Positions 8,936 to 21,684 of a DNA stretch of 64,000 nucleotides are shown here, one piece after another. Under the pieces are notes generated by a model. That model did not search any database, had not been told where the DNA came from, and saw nothing but the letters and a program-made list of their open reading frames with translations. Numbering within the stretch: position 1 is the stretch's first letter; every line of letters starts with the position of its first letter. Origin of the DNA: Alphaproteobacteria bacterium casp-alpha6 (GTDB taxonomy: Bacteria; Pseudomonadota; Alphaproteobacteria; Rhodobacterales; Rhodobacteraceae); assembly GCA_001510135.1 (NCBI GenBank), contig LFER01000006.1, forward strand, positions 1 to 64,000, given 5' to 3'. The translations under genes and the position numbers were made by a program.

Positions 8936-10030
8936 ATGGCATATACGGTTCGACATATCTCTGAAGCGCTCGGAGCGCCTTTTGAAGGAGACGGAGATAT
9001 TCTTCTCACAGGCGTTGGGGAGCCTCTGCACTGTACATCAGATGATATTGCGTTGGCACTGAAAGAAGAATATGCGGAGGGCTTAAAGGGTGGAGCGGCC
9101 AGAGTTGCTTTGCTTTGGGCTGGCGCGGATTGGCAAAGTTATGGATTACAAGCCGCAATTTTTGCACCACGGCCAAGGTTTGCTTTAGCGGGTTTATCAA
9201 AGCTTATGGACCCCGGACAATCCTATGAGACGGGAGTTCATCCAAGCGCAATCGTCCATCCGACAGCCAGACTGGGCGCGAATGTGTCTGTTGGCGCATT
9301 CAGCTATATAGCGGCTCATGCTGAAATTGGTAACGACAGTATTATTGGGCCTCAGGTGCATGTAGGCGTGGATGTGCGCTTGGGGGAAAATGCCTTTCTC
9401 AGAGAAGGGGTTAAAATCGGTGCGCGTGTTACGATCGGTGATAGATTTGTGGCACAGCCTGGAGTGGTGATTGGCAGCGATGGATTTTCCTTTGTAACAG
9501 AAGACATTTCAGGTGTCGAAAACGCACGCAAAACCTTGGGTGATCAATTGAATGCCCAGAGCGATCAAAGCTGGATACGGATCCATTCATTGGGTGCTGT
9601 ATCGATCGGTGATGATGTAGAGATCGGAGCCAACAGCTGCATTGACTCAGGAACTGTGCGCCCTACGATCATCGGCAATGCGGTCAAAATGGATAATTTG
9701 GTGCACATCGGCCATAACGTGATCGTGGGAGATGGTTGTCTGCTTTGTGGTCAGGTGGGTATTGCCGGATCTGCCAAGCTTGGAAAAAACGTTGTTTTGG
9801 CAGGACAAACCGGTGTGAATGACAACATTTTCATCGGAGATAATGTGATCGCCGGAGGGGCCAGTAAGATTTTTACAAATGTACCTGCGGGCCGTGTCAT
9901 TCTGGGATACCCTGCCGTAAAAATGCAAAACCATGTGGACGGTTACAAGGCGCTGCGCCGCTTGCCCCGTCTATTCAAAGAGGTTGCCGAATTGAAGAAA
10001 ATGGTTTTCAAGTCTGGCGGAAGCAAGTAA
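8936..10030 (+). CDS. lpxD: UDP-3-O-acyl-glucosamine N-acyltransferase LpxD
   Basis: A 364-residue enzyme of lipid A synthesis that N-acylates UDP-3-O-(3-hydroxyacyl)glucosamine from an acyl-ACP. The N-terminal uridine-binding domain (about 1–100) is followed by a left-handed beta-helix of hexapeptide repeats. The conserved motif VHIGHNVIVGDG contains the expected catalytic His. AGGAAG precedes the ATG. It is followed 34 bp later by an acyl carrier protein gene and a ketoacyl synthase gene, an arrangement suggesting a dedicated acyl supply. The usual neighbours bamA, fabZ and lpxA are not here. Confidence 0.95.
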   Translation: MAYTVRHISEALGAPFEGDGDILLTGVGEPLHCTSDDIALALKEEYAEGLKGGAARVALLWAGADWQSYGLQAAIFAPRPRFALAGLSKLMDPGQSYETGVHPSAIVHPTARLGANVSVGAFSYIAAHAEIGNDSIIGPQVHVGVDVRLGENAFLREGVKIGARVTIGDRFVAQPGVVIGSDGFSFVTEDISGVENARKTLGDQLNAQSDQSWIRIHSLGAVSIGDDVEIGANSCIDSGTVRPTIIGNAVKMDNLVHIGHNVIVGDGCLLCGQVGIAGSAKLGKNVVLAGQTGVNDNIFIGDNVIAGGASKIFTNVPAGRVILGYPAVKMQNHVDGYKALRRLPRLFKEVAELKKMVFKSGGSK

Positions 10031-10064
10031 TTCATCGCTAGGACGGATTTAGGGGGCGCATAAC

Positions 10065-10322
10065 ATGGACGTCGAAGCTAAAGTCATTGAAATTATAGCT
10101 GAACAAGCTGTTTTGGATGTGTCCGACGTCAGTCTGGAGAGCACCTTGGATAGTCTTGGTATCGATAGCCTTGGTCTGGTGGAGAGTATTTTTGCCATCG
10201 AAGAGGCATTTGACATCAATATCCCATTTAATGCGAATGATCCGACCGAAAGTGATTTTGACATATCAAGCGTTGCCGCTATCGTGCGGGGCATTGAAAA
10301 ACTTGTTGCGGAAAAAGCGTGA
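10065..10322 (+). CDS. Acyl carrier protein (specialised, lpxD-linked)
   Basis: An 85-residue acidic ACP with the phosphopantetheine site Ser35 in GIDSLGLVE. After attachment of 4'-phosphopantetheine it would carry acyl chains as thioesters. The sequence differs from the canonical housekeeping AcpP, and its place between lpxD and a ketoacyl synthase suggests a dedicated role, for example in making unusual lipid A acyl groups as AcpXL does in rhizobia. That role is inferred from position. Its TGA stop overlaps the GTG start of the next gene. Confidence 0.9.
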   Translation: MDVEAKVIEIIAEQAVLDVSDVSLESTLDSLGIDSLGLVESIFAIEEAFDINIPFNANDPTESDFDISSVAAIVRGIEKLVAEKA

Positions 10323-11530
10323 AACGCGTTGTCATCACTGGAGCAGGAACGATAAATCCACTGGGGCAGTCCGTTGCGGCGACGTTGCATGCAATGCAAG
10401 AAGGTCACTGTGGTATAGGTCCTTTGGATTTTCGTGATGTGGATCGTTTGTCCACAAAAATCGGTGGGCAAATTCAAGATTTTGAACCAGAGGCCGTTTT
10501 TAATCGCCAGCAGCTATCTCTTTATGATCGATTTACCCAATTCACGCTTTTGGCAGCGAAAGAGGCATTGCTTCAGTCTGGTCTGGTCTTTGCGGGGGAA
10601 TTGGCGGCTAAGTCGGGCGTTGTTCTTGGTACTGCCGGAGGCGGTGTTAGCACGTGGGATGATAATTATCGCGCGGTTTATGAGGATGGAAAGAACAGGG
10701 TCCATCCTTTTGTGGTGCCCAAGCTGATGAACAATGCGGCTGCCAGTCACATCTCAATGGAGTACAACCTTAAAGGGCCCAGTTTCACTGTCTCGACCGC
10801 TTGTGCGAGCTCTAACCATGCCATGGCGCAGGCTTTTGAAATAGTTAGATCGGGGATGTCCCCCGTCATGGTCACCGGGGGGGCAGAGTCAATGCTTTGC
10901 TTTGGAGGGGTCAAGGCCTGGGAGGGTCTGCGCGTGATGAGTCGTGATGCGTGCCGCCCTTTTTCCGCCACTCGAAATGGTATGGTGCAAGGGGAGGGCG
11001 CTGCTGTCTTTGTCTTTGAGGAATATGACCACGCGAAGGCGAGAGGGGCAGAGATGCTTGCCGAAGTGATTGGCTATGCGATGTCCTCAGACGCTGCGGA
11101 TATCGTGATGCCTTCTAAACAAGGTGCCGCGCGCGCGATCTCTGGCGCTTTGGAAAATGCTAAGCTTAATCCCGAAGATGTGGGATATATCAACGCCCAT
11201 GGGACCGGTACGACTGCCAATGATAAAACAGAATGTGCCGCAGTGGCCCATGTTTTTGGTCAACATGCGGATCAGGTGATGATCAGTTCCACCAAATCCA
11301 TGCATGGGCATTTGATTGGTGGAACAGGGGCTGTGGAGCTTTTGGCCTGCATTATGGCAGTACGCGATGGAATCATTGCGCCAACAATCGGATATGAGGA
11401 ACCTGATCCCGAATGTGCCTTGGATGTCGTGCCAAATGTGGCAAGAGAAGTCAGGGTCGACGTCGCTCTCAGTAACGCCTTTGCCTTCGGCGGGCTGAAT
11501 GCAGTGCTCGCCCTCAAACGTGCGTCTTAG
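10319..11530 (+). CDS. Beta-ketoacyl-ACP synthase, KAS II/FabF type
   Basis: A 403-residue condensing enzyme with the Cys-His-His triad Cys162 (STACASSNHAM), His294 (NAHGTGT) and His331 (MHGHLIGGTG). It elongates an acyl-ACP with malonyl-ACP. The GTG start overlaps the ACP stop in GTGA, so the two are translationally coupled and probably work together. It is probably not the only FabF in the genome; the lpxD context suggests a specialised chain-elongation role. Confidence 0.9.
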   Translation: MKRVVITGAGTINPLGQSVAATLHAMQEGHCGIGPLDFRDVDRLSTKIGGQIQDFEPEAVFNRQQLSLYDRFTQFTLLAAKEALLQSGLVFAGELAAKSGVVLGTAGGGVSTWDDNYRAVYEDGKNRVHPFVVPKLMNNAAASHISMEYNLKGPSFTVSTACASSNHAMAQAFEIVRSGMSPVMVTGGAESMLCFGGVKAWEGLRVMSRDACRPFSATRNGMVQGEGAAVFVFEEYDHAKARGAEMLAEVIGYAMSSDAADIVMPSKQGAARAISGALENAKLNPEDVGYINAHGTGTTANDKTECAAVAHVFGQHADQVMISSTKSMHGHLIGGTGAVELLACIMAVRDGIIAPTIGYEEPDPECALDVVPNVAREVRVDVALSNAFAFGGLNAVLALKRAS

Positions 11531-11729
11531 ACAGAATTTTGGTATGGACAAGAAACCGCGTGAAAGACTAAGCGCTTTTGCATGTTTTGATCCAATCTTA
11601 CCGGCTTTCAATGATTATTTTTTTGGCGTTACCAGAATTCTGTTCTTCGATAGATCCGTAAAACCATAAAATGATTATCAATTTGATTAAAATGTTGTAA
11701 CGTAGCGCGGATGTTGTCAGGAGCCCTTG

Positions 11730-13535
11730 ATGAGTGACGTAAAGCGGAAATTTGCTACCATCCTCGCTACAGACTGTGTTGGCTTTAGCAAACATATGTT
11801 GGAAGACGAAGATGCAACTTTTGAAAGCCTGAATGCATGCAGACAAATTATTGATTCTTTTATAGAAAAACACAACGGACGTATTTTTCACACAGCCGGT
11901 GACTCTGTAATTGCGGAATTTGAAAGTCCTATTGAAACGGTTAATTGCGCCATCAATTTTCAAGATGCGATTTATGAAAGAAATCTTAGTATGCTAGAAG
12001 GCGCCAAAAGCCGAAAAATGCTCTGGCGGGTTGGCATTCATTGTGATGATGTCATTTTTGAAAAAGACAACGTCTATGGAAACGGTGTCAACATCGCGGC
12101 ACGTTTGGAAGCACAGTGCGCCCCTGGCCAAATTCTGGTGTCTCGTGTGATAAATGAACAGGTTTCGTCGCGCATTGAGGCCATTTCAAGGGCGGCAGGG
12201 ACAAAAAAGTTAAAGAATATTTCCAACAAATTTGAAGTCTTTACCATTTCGACAGGGAAAACGCAAACGCTTGCGCCCGCTGCTGTAGAAGAAAATCACG
12301 AAGAGGTCGGGCGCACCCAAAAACCGATCCTTTCGGTGTTGCCATTTAAAAATCTCAACGCCAACGAAGACAGTTCGTTTCTGATTGACGGGATTTACGA
12401 AGACATCCTGACAGAGCTTTCAATGGTGCGACAGCTTTCCGTCGTTTCGCGCCAATCAAGTTTGAATTTTGCGGGCAGCGACGACGAGCTGGAGCAATTC
12501 GTCGCCAAGTTCAAGGTAAATTATCTGATCCAAGGCTCCATACGCTCTGCTGGGTCAAATGTGCGGGTTACCGTATCCCTCGTCGCAACGGATACAAAAG
12601 AAATTTTATGGAGCAAACGGTTTGACCGCGCACTGCATGACATTTTTGAAGTTCAGGATGAAATTGTGCGCAATGTCACTCAGGCCATTTTAGGCGAAAT
12701 CGAGCTTGCCAGTTTGAACCGCGCAAAACGGAAACCCACCGAAAACATGAGTTCCTATGAGTTTTTACTCAGAGGTAAAGAGGGGCACCACGAATTTAAC
12801 GCAGAGGCAAATGCGCATGCGCTTTTGATGTTTGACAAGGCAATTGAGTCCGATCCTGAAAATGCCCAAGCCTATGCTTGGAAGGCCTGTACGTTGGGTC
12901 AGGCCGTTGCGCGAGGTTACATTGATCGCTCGTTTGATGAAGTTATGCCGGAGTTTTCCAGCCTGATGGATCGTGCGCTCAAGTCAGATCCAAACGATTT
13001 TGAATGTCACCGGTTGCTTTGCGCTGTGCATTCTGTAACGGGGAAATACAAATCCGCAGTTGAACATGGTCGAAAAGCCTTTGATATGGTCCCCAACGAT
13101 CCGCGTATTCTTCAGCAATACGGTGAGATATTGCTCAAGACGGGACAGACGGAAAAGGGATGCGATCTAACCCTGCTTGCTATGGAGTATGATCCAGTTC
13201 CTCAAGGTCAGACAAATGGGGATAAGCGTAAACGCGATGCAGTCTTTGCCTGTCTGATGGATGATCGTGTGGACCTTGGGCTTGCGTTGGCCGAAGCAAC
13301 CGAAGAACGTCCAGAAAACACCTTGCTCTATGCGGCGGCCATGGCTGTGGCCAAAGTAGGGTCTTTGGAGGAATTCGGGTGGCTTGTCGCGGACTTGAAC
13401 AATGCCAAAGGCAGTGAAATGGAGGCCGTGATTGAGGAAATGGGCAAGTACGACGTTGTTATTCAAAGTACTTTGCGCGAAGTATTTCTGGATCACGTAA
13501 CCAAACTTCTCCCTAAGCTGAAACTGGTTGGGTGA
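11730..13535 (+). CDS. Class III adenylate/guanylate cyclase with TolB-like and TPR regions
   Basis: A 601-residue protein. A class III nucleotide cyclase domain occupies about residues 5–165 (ATILATDCVGFSKHM carries the first metal-binding Asp; GNGVNIAARLE is the transition-state region). It is followed by a TolB/FlgO-like domain (ILSVLPFKNL to LWSKRFDR, about 200–310) and a TPR-rich C-terminus. There is no membrane segment, so it should be cytoplasmic. This layout is common in alphaproteobacteria, where many copies have unknown inputs. I start at the ATG with AGGAG upstream; a TTG one codon earlier is in frame. It stands alone between unrelated genes. Confidence 0.88.
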   Translation: MSDVKRKFATILATDCVGFSKHMLEDEDATFESLNACRQIIDSFIEKHNGRIFHTAGDSVIAEFESPIETVNCAINFQDAIYERNLSMLEGAKSRKMLWRVGIHCDDVIFEKDNVYGNGVNIAARLEAQCAPGQILVSRVINEQVSSRIEAISRAAGTKKLKNISNKFEVFTISTGKTQTLAPAAVEENHEEVGRTQKPILSVLPFKNLNANEDSSFLIDGIYEDILTELSMVRQLSVVSRQSSLNFAGSDDELEQFVAKFKVNYLIQGSIRSAGSNVRVTVSLVATDTKEILWSKRFDRALHDIFEVQDEIVRNVTQAILGEIELASLNRAKRKPTENMSSYEFLLRGKEGHHEFNAEANAHALLMFDKAIESDPENAQAYAWKACTLGQAVARGYIDRSFDEVMPEFSSLMDRALKSDPNDFECHRLLCAVHSVTGKYKSAVEHGRKAFDMVPNDPRILQQYGEILLKTGQTEKGCDLTLLAMEYDPVPQGQTNGDKRKRDAVFACLMDDRVDLGLALAEATEERPENTLLYAAAMAVAKVGSLEEFGWLVADLNNAKGSEMEAVIEEMGKYDVVIQSTLREVFLDHVTKLLPKLKLVG

Positions 13536-13756
13536 CGCCCGTTTGACGCCACCAGCAATCGGCCTCAGTCTGTGCGTTTATTTGGCCTGATTGGGATGGA
13601 ATGCATTGCAGTGCTTTACAAGAATGCTATCCCAAGGCCGCCTGTCTTTGGCTTAATTTTCTTGAATTTATGGCAAGGCTGCCAGTCATTTACCTGTCGC
13701 ATGTCCGGATAGGTGAGGTCTGCATAGAATCGGCGCTCAACTTTTACCTTAATTTC

Positions 13757-14902
13757 TTAGGCCCGCGCGGTAATCCAGCCTCCGCCCAAGACCCGACTGC
13801 TGTCCGTTTCATAAAAAACGCAGGCTTGCCCCGGTGCAACGCCTTCTTCGGGATTCAAAAGCTCTACGCTGGCGGAAACTGGCGAAAGAGGACGCAAAAT
13901 CGCCTCCCTCGGTGGACGGGTGGAGCGCACTTTGACCGATAAGAAAATTTCTTTTTCAGATGTAAACTCTTTATCACCCAGCCAATTGATCCCCTCAACT
14001 GGCACAAAGCGTATTTTCAGCTCCTCCTTGGCGCCCACAACAACTTTATTCTCCTCAACATTGAGCGAGACGACATATAGCGGTTCGGAAAGCCCCCCAA
14101 TGCCAAGCCCGCGGCGTTGCCCGATCGTATAATGGATTACGCCGTTGTGCGTGCCAAGCACAGTGCCATTTCCATCAACAATGTCACCTGCTTTTCCTGC
14201 ACCAGGGTGAAGTTTTTCGATAACGCCCGCGTAATTGCCATCCGGCACAAAACAAATATCTTGGCTGTCGGGTTTGTCGGCCACGGGCAACCCGTATCGA
14301 GCCGCTAGCTTGCGGGTGTCGTCTTTTGACGGAAGATGCCCGAGAGGAAAGCGTAAAAAATCGAGCTGATCTGGCGTTGTCGAAAAAAGGAAATAACTCT
14401 GATCACGATTGGCATCTGCCGCACGATGAAGCTCCGCCCCATGGGGGCCAATTTTGCGCTGAATATAATGGCCTGTTGCCATACAGTCAGCGTCTAGATC
14501 TTTCGCTGTTTCAAGAAGATCCTTGAATTTGACCCTTTCATTGCATCGAATACAGGGCACCGGCGTGGCACCTGACAGATAACTTTGGGCAAATTCTTCT
14601 ATCACAGATTCTTTAAAAATATTCTCATAATCAAGGACATAATGGGGAAAGTTCATGTCACTGGCCACGCGGCGTGCGTCATGGATATCAATACCAGCGC
14701 AACAGGCACCTTTTTTAGCCAAGGCAGCACCATGATCATAAAGCTGCAGGGTCACGCCGATCACATCATAGCCTTCTTCGGCAAGCATTGCTGCGACCAC
14801 TGAGCTGTCTACGCCTCCGGACATGGCCACAACAACCCGTGTGTCCGCTGGGGGCTTGGCAAACCCCAGTGAATTGAGCGGCAGATCGTTTTGCATATTC
14901 AA
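13757..14902 (-). CDS. mnmA: tRNA-specific 2-thiouridylase MnmA
   Basis: A 381-residue enzyme that puts sulfur on U34 of tRNA-Lys, -Glu and -Gln using ATP and a persulfide carrier. The PP-loop SGGVDS is at 28–33, the catalytic pair is Cys120 (IRCNERVKF) and Cys217 ([10 protein letters not shown]), and the C-terminal beta-barrel contains [13 protein letters not shown]. Two Met codons (1 and 3) could start it. The gene is divergent from sciP. The 220 bp after its stop hold nothing I recognise. Confidence 0.96.
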   Translation of the reverse strand: MNMQNDLPLNSLGFAKPPADTRVVVAMSGGVDSSVVAAMLAEEGYDVIGVTLQLYDHGAALAKKGACCAGIDIHDARRVASDMNFPHYVLDYENIFKESVIEEFAQSYLSGATPVPCIRCNERVKFKDLLETAKDLDADCMATGHYIQRKIGPHGAELHRAADANRDQSYFLFSTTPDQLDFLRFPLGHLPSKDDTRKLAARYGLPVADKPDSQDICFVPDGNYAGVIEKLHPGAGKAGDIVDGNGTVLGTHNGVIHYTIGQRRGLGIGGLSEPLYVVSLNVEENKVVVGAKEELKIRFVPVEGINWLGDKEFTSEKEIFLSVKVRSTRPPREAILRPLSPVSASVELLNPEEGVAPGQACVFYETDSSRVLGGGWITARA

Positions 14903-15024
14903 AGTAGCCTTTTGTTCATTGTGAAAATTATCGCAAAATCCTTTGGATAATTTTCGATGTGGTTCACTAGGCCTTTAATAACTCTGATGCAATCTTTTGT
15001 TCTGAACGAACAACGGAGTCTCAG

Positions 15025-15315
15025 ATGCCAGAGCTGACACATAAAGGCAAAACCTTTGTCAGATTGAAGGATAACACAATTTTTAGCCTATCTGATGTCC
15101 CTCCGGCAAGCACCAAACGCTGGGTGGCATCACGAAAACTCAATGTGGTACGTGCCGTTGCTTACGGGCTTTTGGATGAAGGCGAAGCCAAAAAACGTTA
15201 TCGGTTGAGCGATGAAGAATTTATCTCTTGGGTGCGTGACGCGGCGAACTATGGTAAAGATGGGCTTAAGGTCACGTTAATAAAAAAACATAGACAAATT
15301 TTCGACGAGATGTAA
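15025..15315 (+). CDS. sciP: CtrA inhibitor SciP (DUF1153)
   Basis: A 96-residue helix-turn-helix protein of the DUF1153 family. The hallmark segment is SLSDVPPASTKRWVASRKLNVVRAV-type, continuing into YRLSDEEFISWVRDA. In Caulobacter, SciP binds CtrA-activated promoters and represses CtrA targets during the cell cycle. GGAG lies 7 bp before the ATG. It sits 77 bp upstream of ctrA on the same strand, so regulator and target are linked. A GANTC site (GAGTC, 15016–15020) overlaps the ribosome-binding region and may be a CcrM methylation site. Confidence 0.93.
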   Translation: MPELTHKGKTFVRLKDNTIFSLSDVPPASTKRWVASRKLNVVRAVAYGLLDEGEAKKRYRLSDEEFISWVRDAANYGKDGLKVTLIKKHRQIFDEM

Positions 15316-15329
15316 TTATTTTTCTGTGG

Positions 15330-15345
15330 GTAACCTTGGGTTAAC
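15330..15345 (+). promoter_or_regulatory. CtrA box upstream of ctrA
   Basis: GTAA (15330–15333), seven bases, then TTAAC (15341–15345) matches the CtrA consensus TTAA-N7-TTAAC with one substitution. It lies about 50 bp before the ctrA start, as expected for autoregulation. Recognition is by motif only. Confidence 0.65.
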
Positions 15346-15392
15346 TATTATCGGAAACAGTATACCCCGAAGCCAAAAGACTGGAGACGAGG

Positions 15393-16112
15393 ATGCGTGT
15401 ACTGTTGGTCGAAGATGACCCTACAACTTCTAAAAGCATTGAAATGATGCTGACCCATGCCAATCTGAACGTTTATTCGACCGATATGGGCGAAGAGGGC
15501 GTCGATTTAGCAAAACTATATGATTATGATTTGATCCTGCTGGATTTGAACCTGCCCGATATGACGGGGCACGAAGTTCTCCGTCAAATCCGTCTTGCAC
15601 GTATCACCACCCCAATTTTGATTTTGTCGGGTCTTGATGATACGGATAGCAAAATCCGTGGGTTCGGCTTTGGGGCAGATGATTATTTGACCAAGCCTTT
15701 TCACAGAGAAGAACTGGTTGCGCGCATTCACGCGATCATCCGCCGCTCAAAGGGCCATTCCCAATCAGTGATCAGCACCGGAAGGATCGATGTTAATCTG
15801 GACACCAAAACAGTTGAGGTAGAAGGTAAGACCGTGCATCTGACGGGTAAAGAATACCAGATGCTGGAACTTTTGTCCCTGCGCAACGGCACAACCCTGA
15901 CCAAAGAGATGTTTTTAAATCACCTTTACGGAGGTATGGATGAGCCCGAATTGAAGATCATCGATGTTTTTATTTGCAAATTGCGTAAGAAACTCTGTGA
16001 AGCAACGGGCGAAGACACGAACATTGAAACCGTGTGGGGACGGGGTTACGTTTTGAAAGATCCTATTTCTGGTGTAAATCAAACCCAACAATATTCGATA
16101 GCAGCCGGATAG
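15393..16112 (+). CDS. ctrA: Cell-cycle response regulator CtrA
   Basis: A 239-residue OmpR-type regulator. The receiver domain has the acidic pocket EDD (7–9), phospho-acceptor Asp51 (LLDLNLPD) and the switch Lys in YLTKPF. The DNA-binding winged helix follows (about 125–225, [19 protein letters not shown] to [12 protein letters not shown]). The match to CtrA is strong throughout. In Rhodobacterales CtrA mainly controls motility, competence-like functions and gene transfer agents, and it is often not essential. It is preceded by sciP and a CtrA box. Confidence 0.97.
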   Translation: MRVLLVEDDPTTSKSIEMMLTHANLNVYSTDMGEEGVDLAKLYDYDLILLDLNLPDMTGHEVLRQIRLARITTPILILSGLDDTDSKIRGFGFGADDYLTKPFHREELVARIHAIIRRSKGHSQSVISTGRIDVNLDTKTVEVEGKTVHLTGKEYQMLELLSLRNGTTLTKEMFLNHLYGGMDEPELKIIDVFICKLRKKLCEATGEDTNIETVWGRGYVLKDPISGVNQTQQYSIAAG

Positions 16113-16130
16113 AGCGCATGAAGGCTCTAG

Positions 16131-20398
<4,268 letters not shown>

Positions 20399-20415
20399 TA
20401 GATTTTTCTCTTAAT

Positions 20416-20441
20416 GTTCCCATAATGTTCTTAAAAAGTTC
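20416..20441 (+). promoter_or_regulatory. Two overlapping LexA (SOS) boxes
   Basis: GTTC occurs at 20416, 20427 and 20438, each separated by exactly seven bases. This gives two overlapping copies of the alphaproteobacterial LexA site GTTC-N7-GTTC (reverse GAAC-N7-GAAC). A weaker GAAC-N7-AAAC follows at 20466–20480. A possible -35 (TTTACA, 20442) adjoins the third half-site. They lie between recG and the 40-residue gene, so LexA should repress that gene. recG itself reads toward them and is not their target. Confidence 0.8.
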
Positions 20442-20497
20442 TTTACAACTCTGATGAAAATATGAGAACAAAATGGAAACATATATGGGAGATTCGC

Positions 20498-20620
20498 ATG
20501 TTTACGCAGATTAAAAAGGCAGCACTGAGTTCGTCAGAGACCGTCATATATGACCTTGCGGGCATCGTATCTTTGGTTCTTGTGTTTTTTGCAAGTTTGC
20601 ATCTGCCAGCGCTGTTCTGA
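20498..20620 (+). CDS. 40-residue single-span membrane protein, LexA-controlled
   Basis: A short frame beginning MFTQIKKAALSSSETVIYD and followed by one hydrophobic segment (about residues 20–40, ending LHLPALF). An SD-like GGGAG lies 7 bp before the ATG. The charged, amphipathic N-terminus and single transmembrane span at the C-terminal end suggest an inner-membrane peptide. Two overlapping LexA sites sit 57–82 bp upstream and a strong terminator sits 100 bp downstream, so it is a self-contained transcription unit. By analogy with Caulobacter SidA (a 29-residue SOS-induced division inhibitor) it could restrain division after DNA damage. I see no clear sequence identity to SidA, so that role is an inference from size, topology and control. 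Confidence 0.72.
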   Translation: MFTQIKKAALSSSETVIYDLAGIVSLVLVFFASLHLPALF

Positions 20621-20719
20621 CAGATTTCCTGATATCGTGCGGCGTTTTGCCTGAAACGTCCTGCTCTTTTGCGGTCAGATTGCCTCAACCGTCTTCTAAA
20701 GCAGTAAAGCACGTCTTTA

Positions 20720-20755
20720 CCCGCAAAGCCATCAGTCTTTGCGGGATTTTTTTTT
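20720..20755 (+). terminator. Strong rho-independent terminator
   Basis: The arms CCCGCAAAG (20720–20728) and CTTTGCGGG (20737–20745) are perfect, with an eight-base loop, followed by ATTTTTTTTT. It ends transcription of the 40-residue gene and any read-through from recG. Confidence 0.93.
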
Positions 20756-20789
20756 GAAATATCTCTTCTGAAATAGGTCTGCTTTTTCG

Positions 20790-21245
20790 TCAAGCGCAGT
20801 TTTCTTTTTCCTCGGCCTGTTTCATAGCTTCAAGTGTCGCTTCGATAGAGAGCATAATTGAGGCATGTCGATTTTTGAAATCTTTTGCTGGCATCAAAAC
20901 CTCTAACCCTTCAAAAGGCCCTACAGGGGCGGGCGCACCGGTTTTAAGCATATCATGAAGCGCATCCCGAGCCGTTTGAATGTCTGTGATGGTGCATCCA
21001 ACGGCGGATTTTCCAATAACACTTGCTGAGGCTTGCCCAAGTGCGCAGGCTTTGACTTCTTGTGCAAATTCAGAAATTTTTCCGTTCTGCACTTTGACAT
21101 CTACAGTCACCGTTGAACCGCAAAGAGGAGAACGTTTTTTGACACTGCCATCTGGCTTGTCCAACCGCGCAGGCGCAGGAAGCTCTGTGGCCAATGCCAG
21201 AATACGCTCTGAATAAAGCTTGATCAGTTCATTTTCGCTCGACAT
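20790..21245 (-). CDS. Iron-sulfur scaffold-like protein (NifU-N/IscU fold)
   Basis: A 151-residue protein of the NifU-N/IscU family. Two of the cluster-binding cysteines are visible, Cys42 (SPLCGSTV) and Cys67 (KACALGQAS). The third position, RxxCA in IscU, reads RHASIML here, so that Cys is a Ser. The Asp that follows the first Cys in classic scaffolds is also missing. It may therefore be a divergent scaffold or carrier rather than a general IscU. The start is the ATG preceded by GGGAAAG; nine further codons upstream are open. It is divergent from hisI. Confidence 0.75.
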   Translation of the reverse strand: MSSENELIKLYSERILALATELPAPARLDKPDGSVKKRSPLCGSTVTVDVKVQNGKISEFAQEVKACALGQASASVIGKSAVGCTITDIQTARDALHDMLKTGAPAPVGPFEGLEVLMPAKDFKNRHASIMLSIEATLEAMKQAEEKENCA

Positions 21246-21315
21246 AGGCTTTCCCTTTTCGCTCTTGATCAATACATAGGCACTGCGTGCAAAGATTCAA
21301 AAGGTTTTCTTTACT

Positions 21316-21684
21316 ATGATGTTTGATCCTTCGACTTTGGTCTATAATGACGCAGGGCTGATCCCCGCAGTTGCCCAAGACAGCCGCAGCAAAGACGTGT
21401 TGATGATGGCTTGGATGAACGAAGAGGCTGTGAAAAAGACGCTTGAAACGGGCAAAGCCACTTATTGGTCGCGTTCGCGTAAATCGTTTTGGGTCAAAGG
21501 GGAAACATCGGGTCATACCCAAAAAGTGGTTGATATTCGGATCGATTGCGATCGCGATTGTATTTTGCTTTTGGTGGAACAATTGGGACCTGCCTGCCAC
21601 ACGAATAGAATGTCCTGTTTTTATACCACTGTGCAGGACGGGGAAGAGCAGGAATTAATGTCACCCTTGCAAGCGCAGTCATAA
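21316..21684 (+). CDS. hisI: Phosphoribosyl-AMP cyclohydrolase HisI
   Basis: A 122-residue enzyme of histidine synthesis that opens the adenine ring of phosphoribosyl-AMP. Metal-binding motifs are DCDRDC and [12 protein letters not shown], and [10 protein letters not shown] is also conserved. It lacks the HisE domain fused in some bacteria, and length fits the single-domain form. Its 3' end overlaps the convergent gluQ by 6 bp. No other his gene is nearby. Confidence 0.95.
   Translation: MMFDPSTLVYNDAGLIPAVAQDSRSKDVLMMAWMNEEAVKKTLETGKATYWSRSRKSFWVKGETSGHTQKVVDIRIDCDRDCILLLVEQLGPACHTNRMSCFYTTVQDGEEQELMSPLQAQS

Noticed and set aside
11668-11690. AT-rich inverted repeat that looks like an iron- or FNR-type box (ATTATCAATTTGATTAA)
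   Set aside because: Half-sites do not match either consensus in the right orientation and spacing.
20443-20793. 116-codon minus-strand frame over the small SOS gene
   Set aside because: It would run through the strong terminator and the LexA region; the plus-strand gene has SD, spacing and terminator in its favour.
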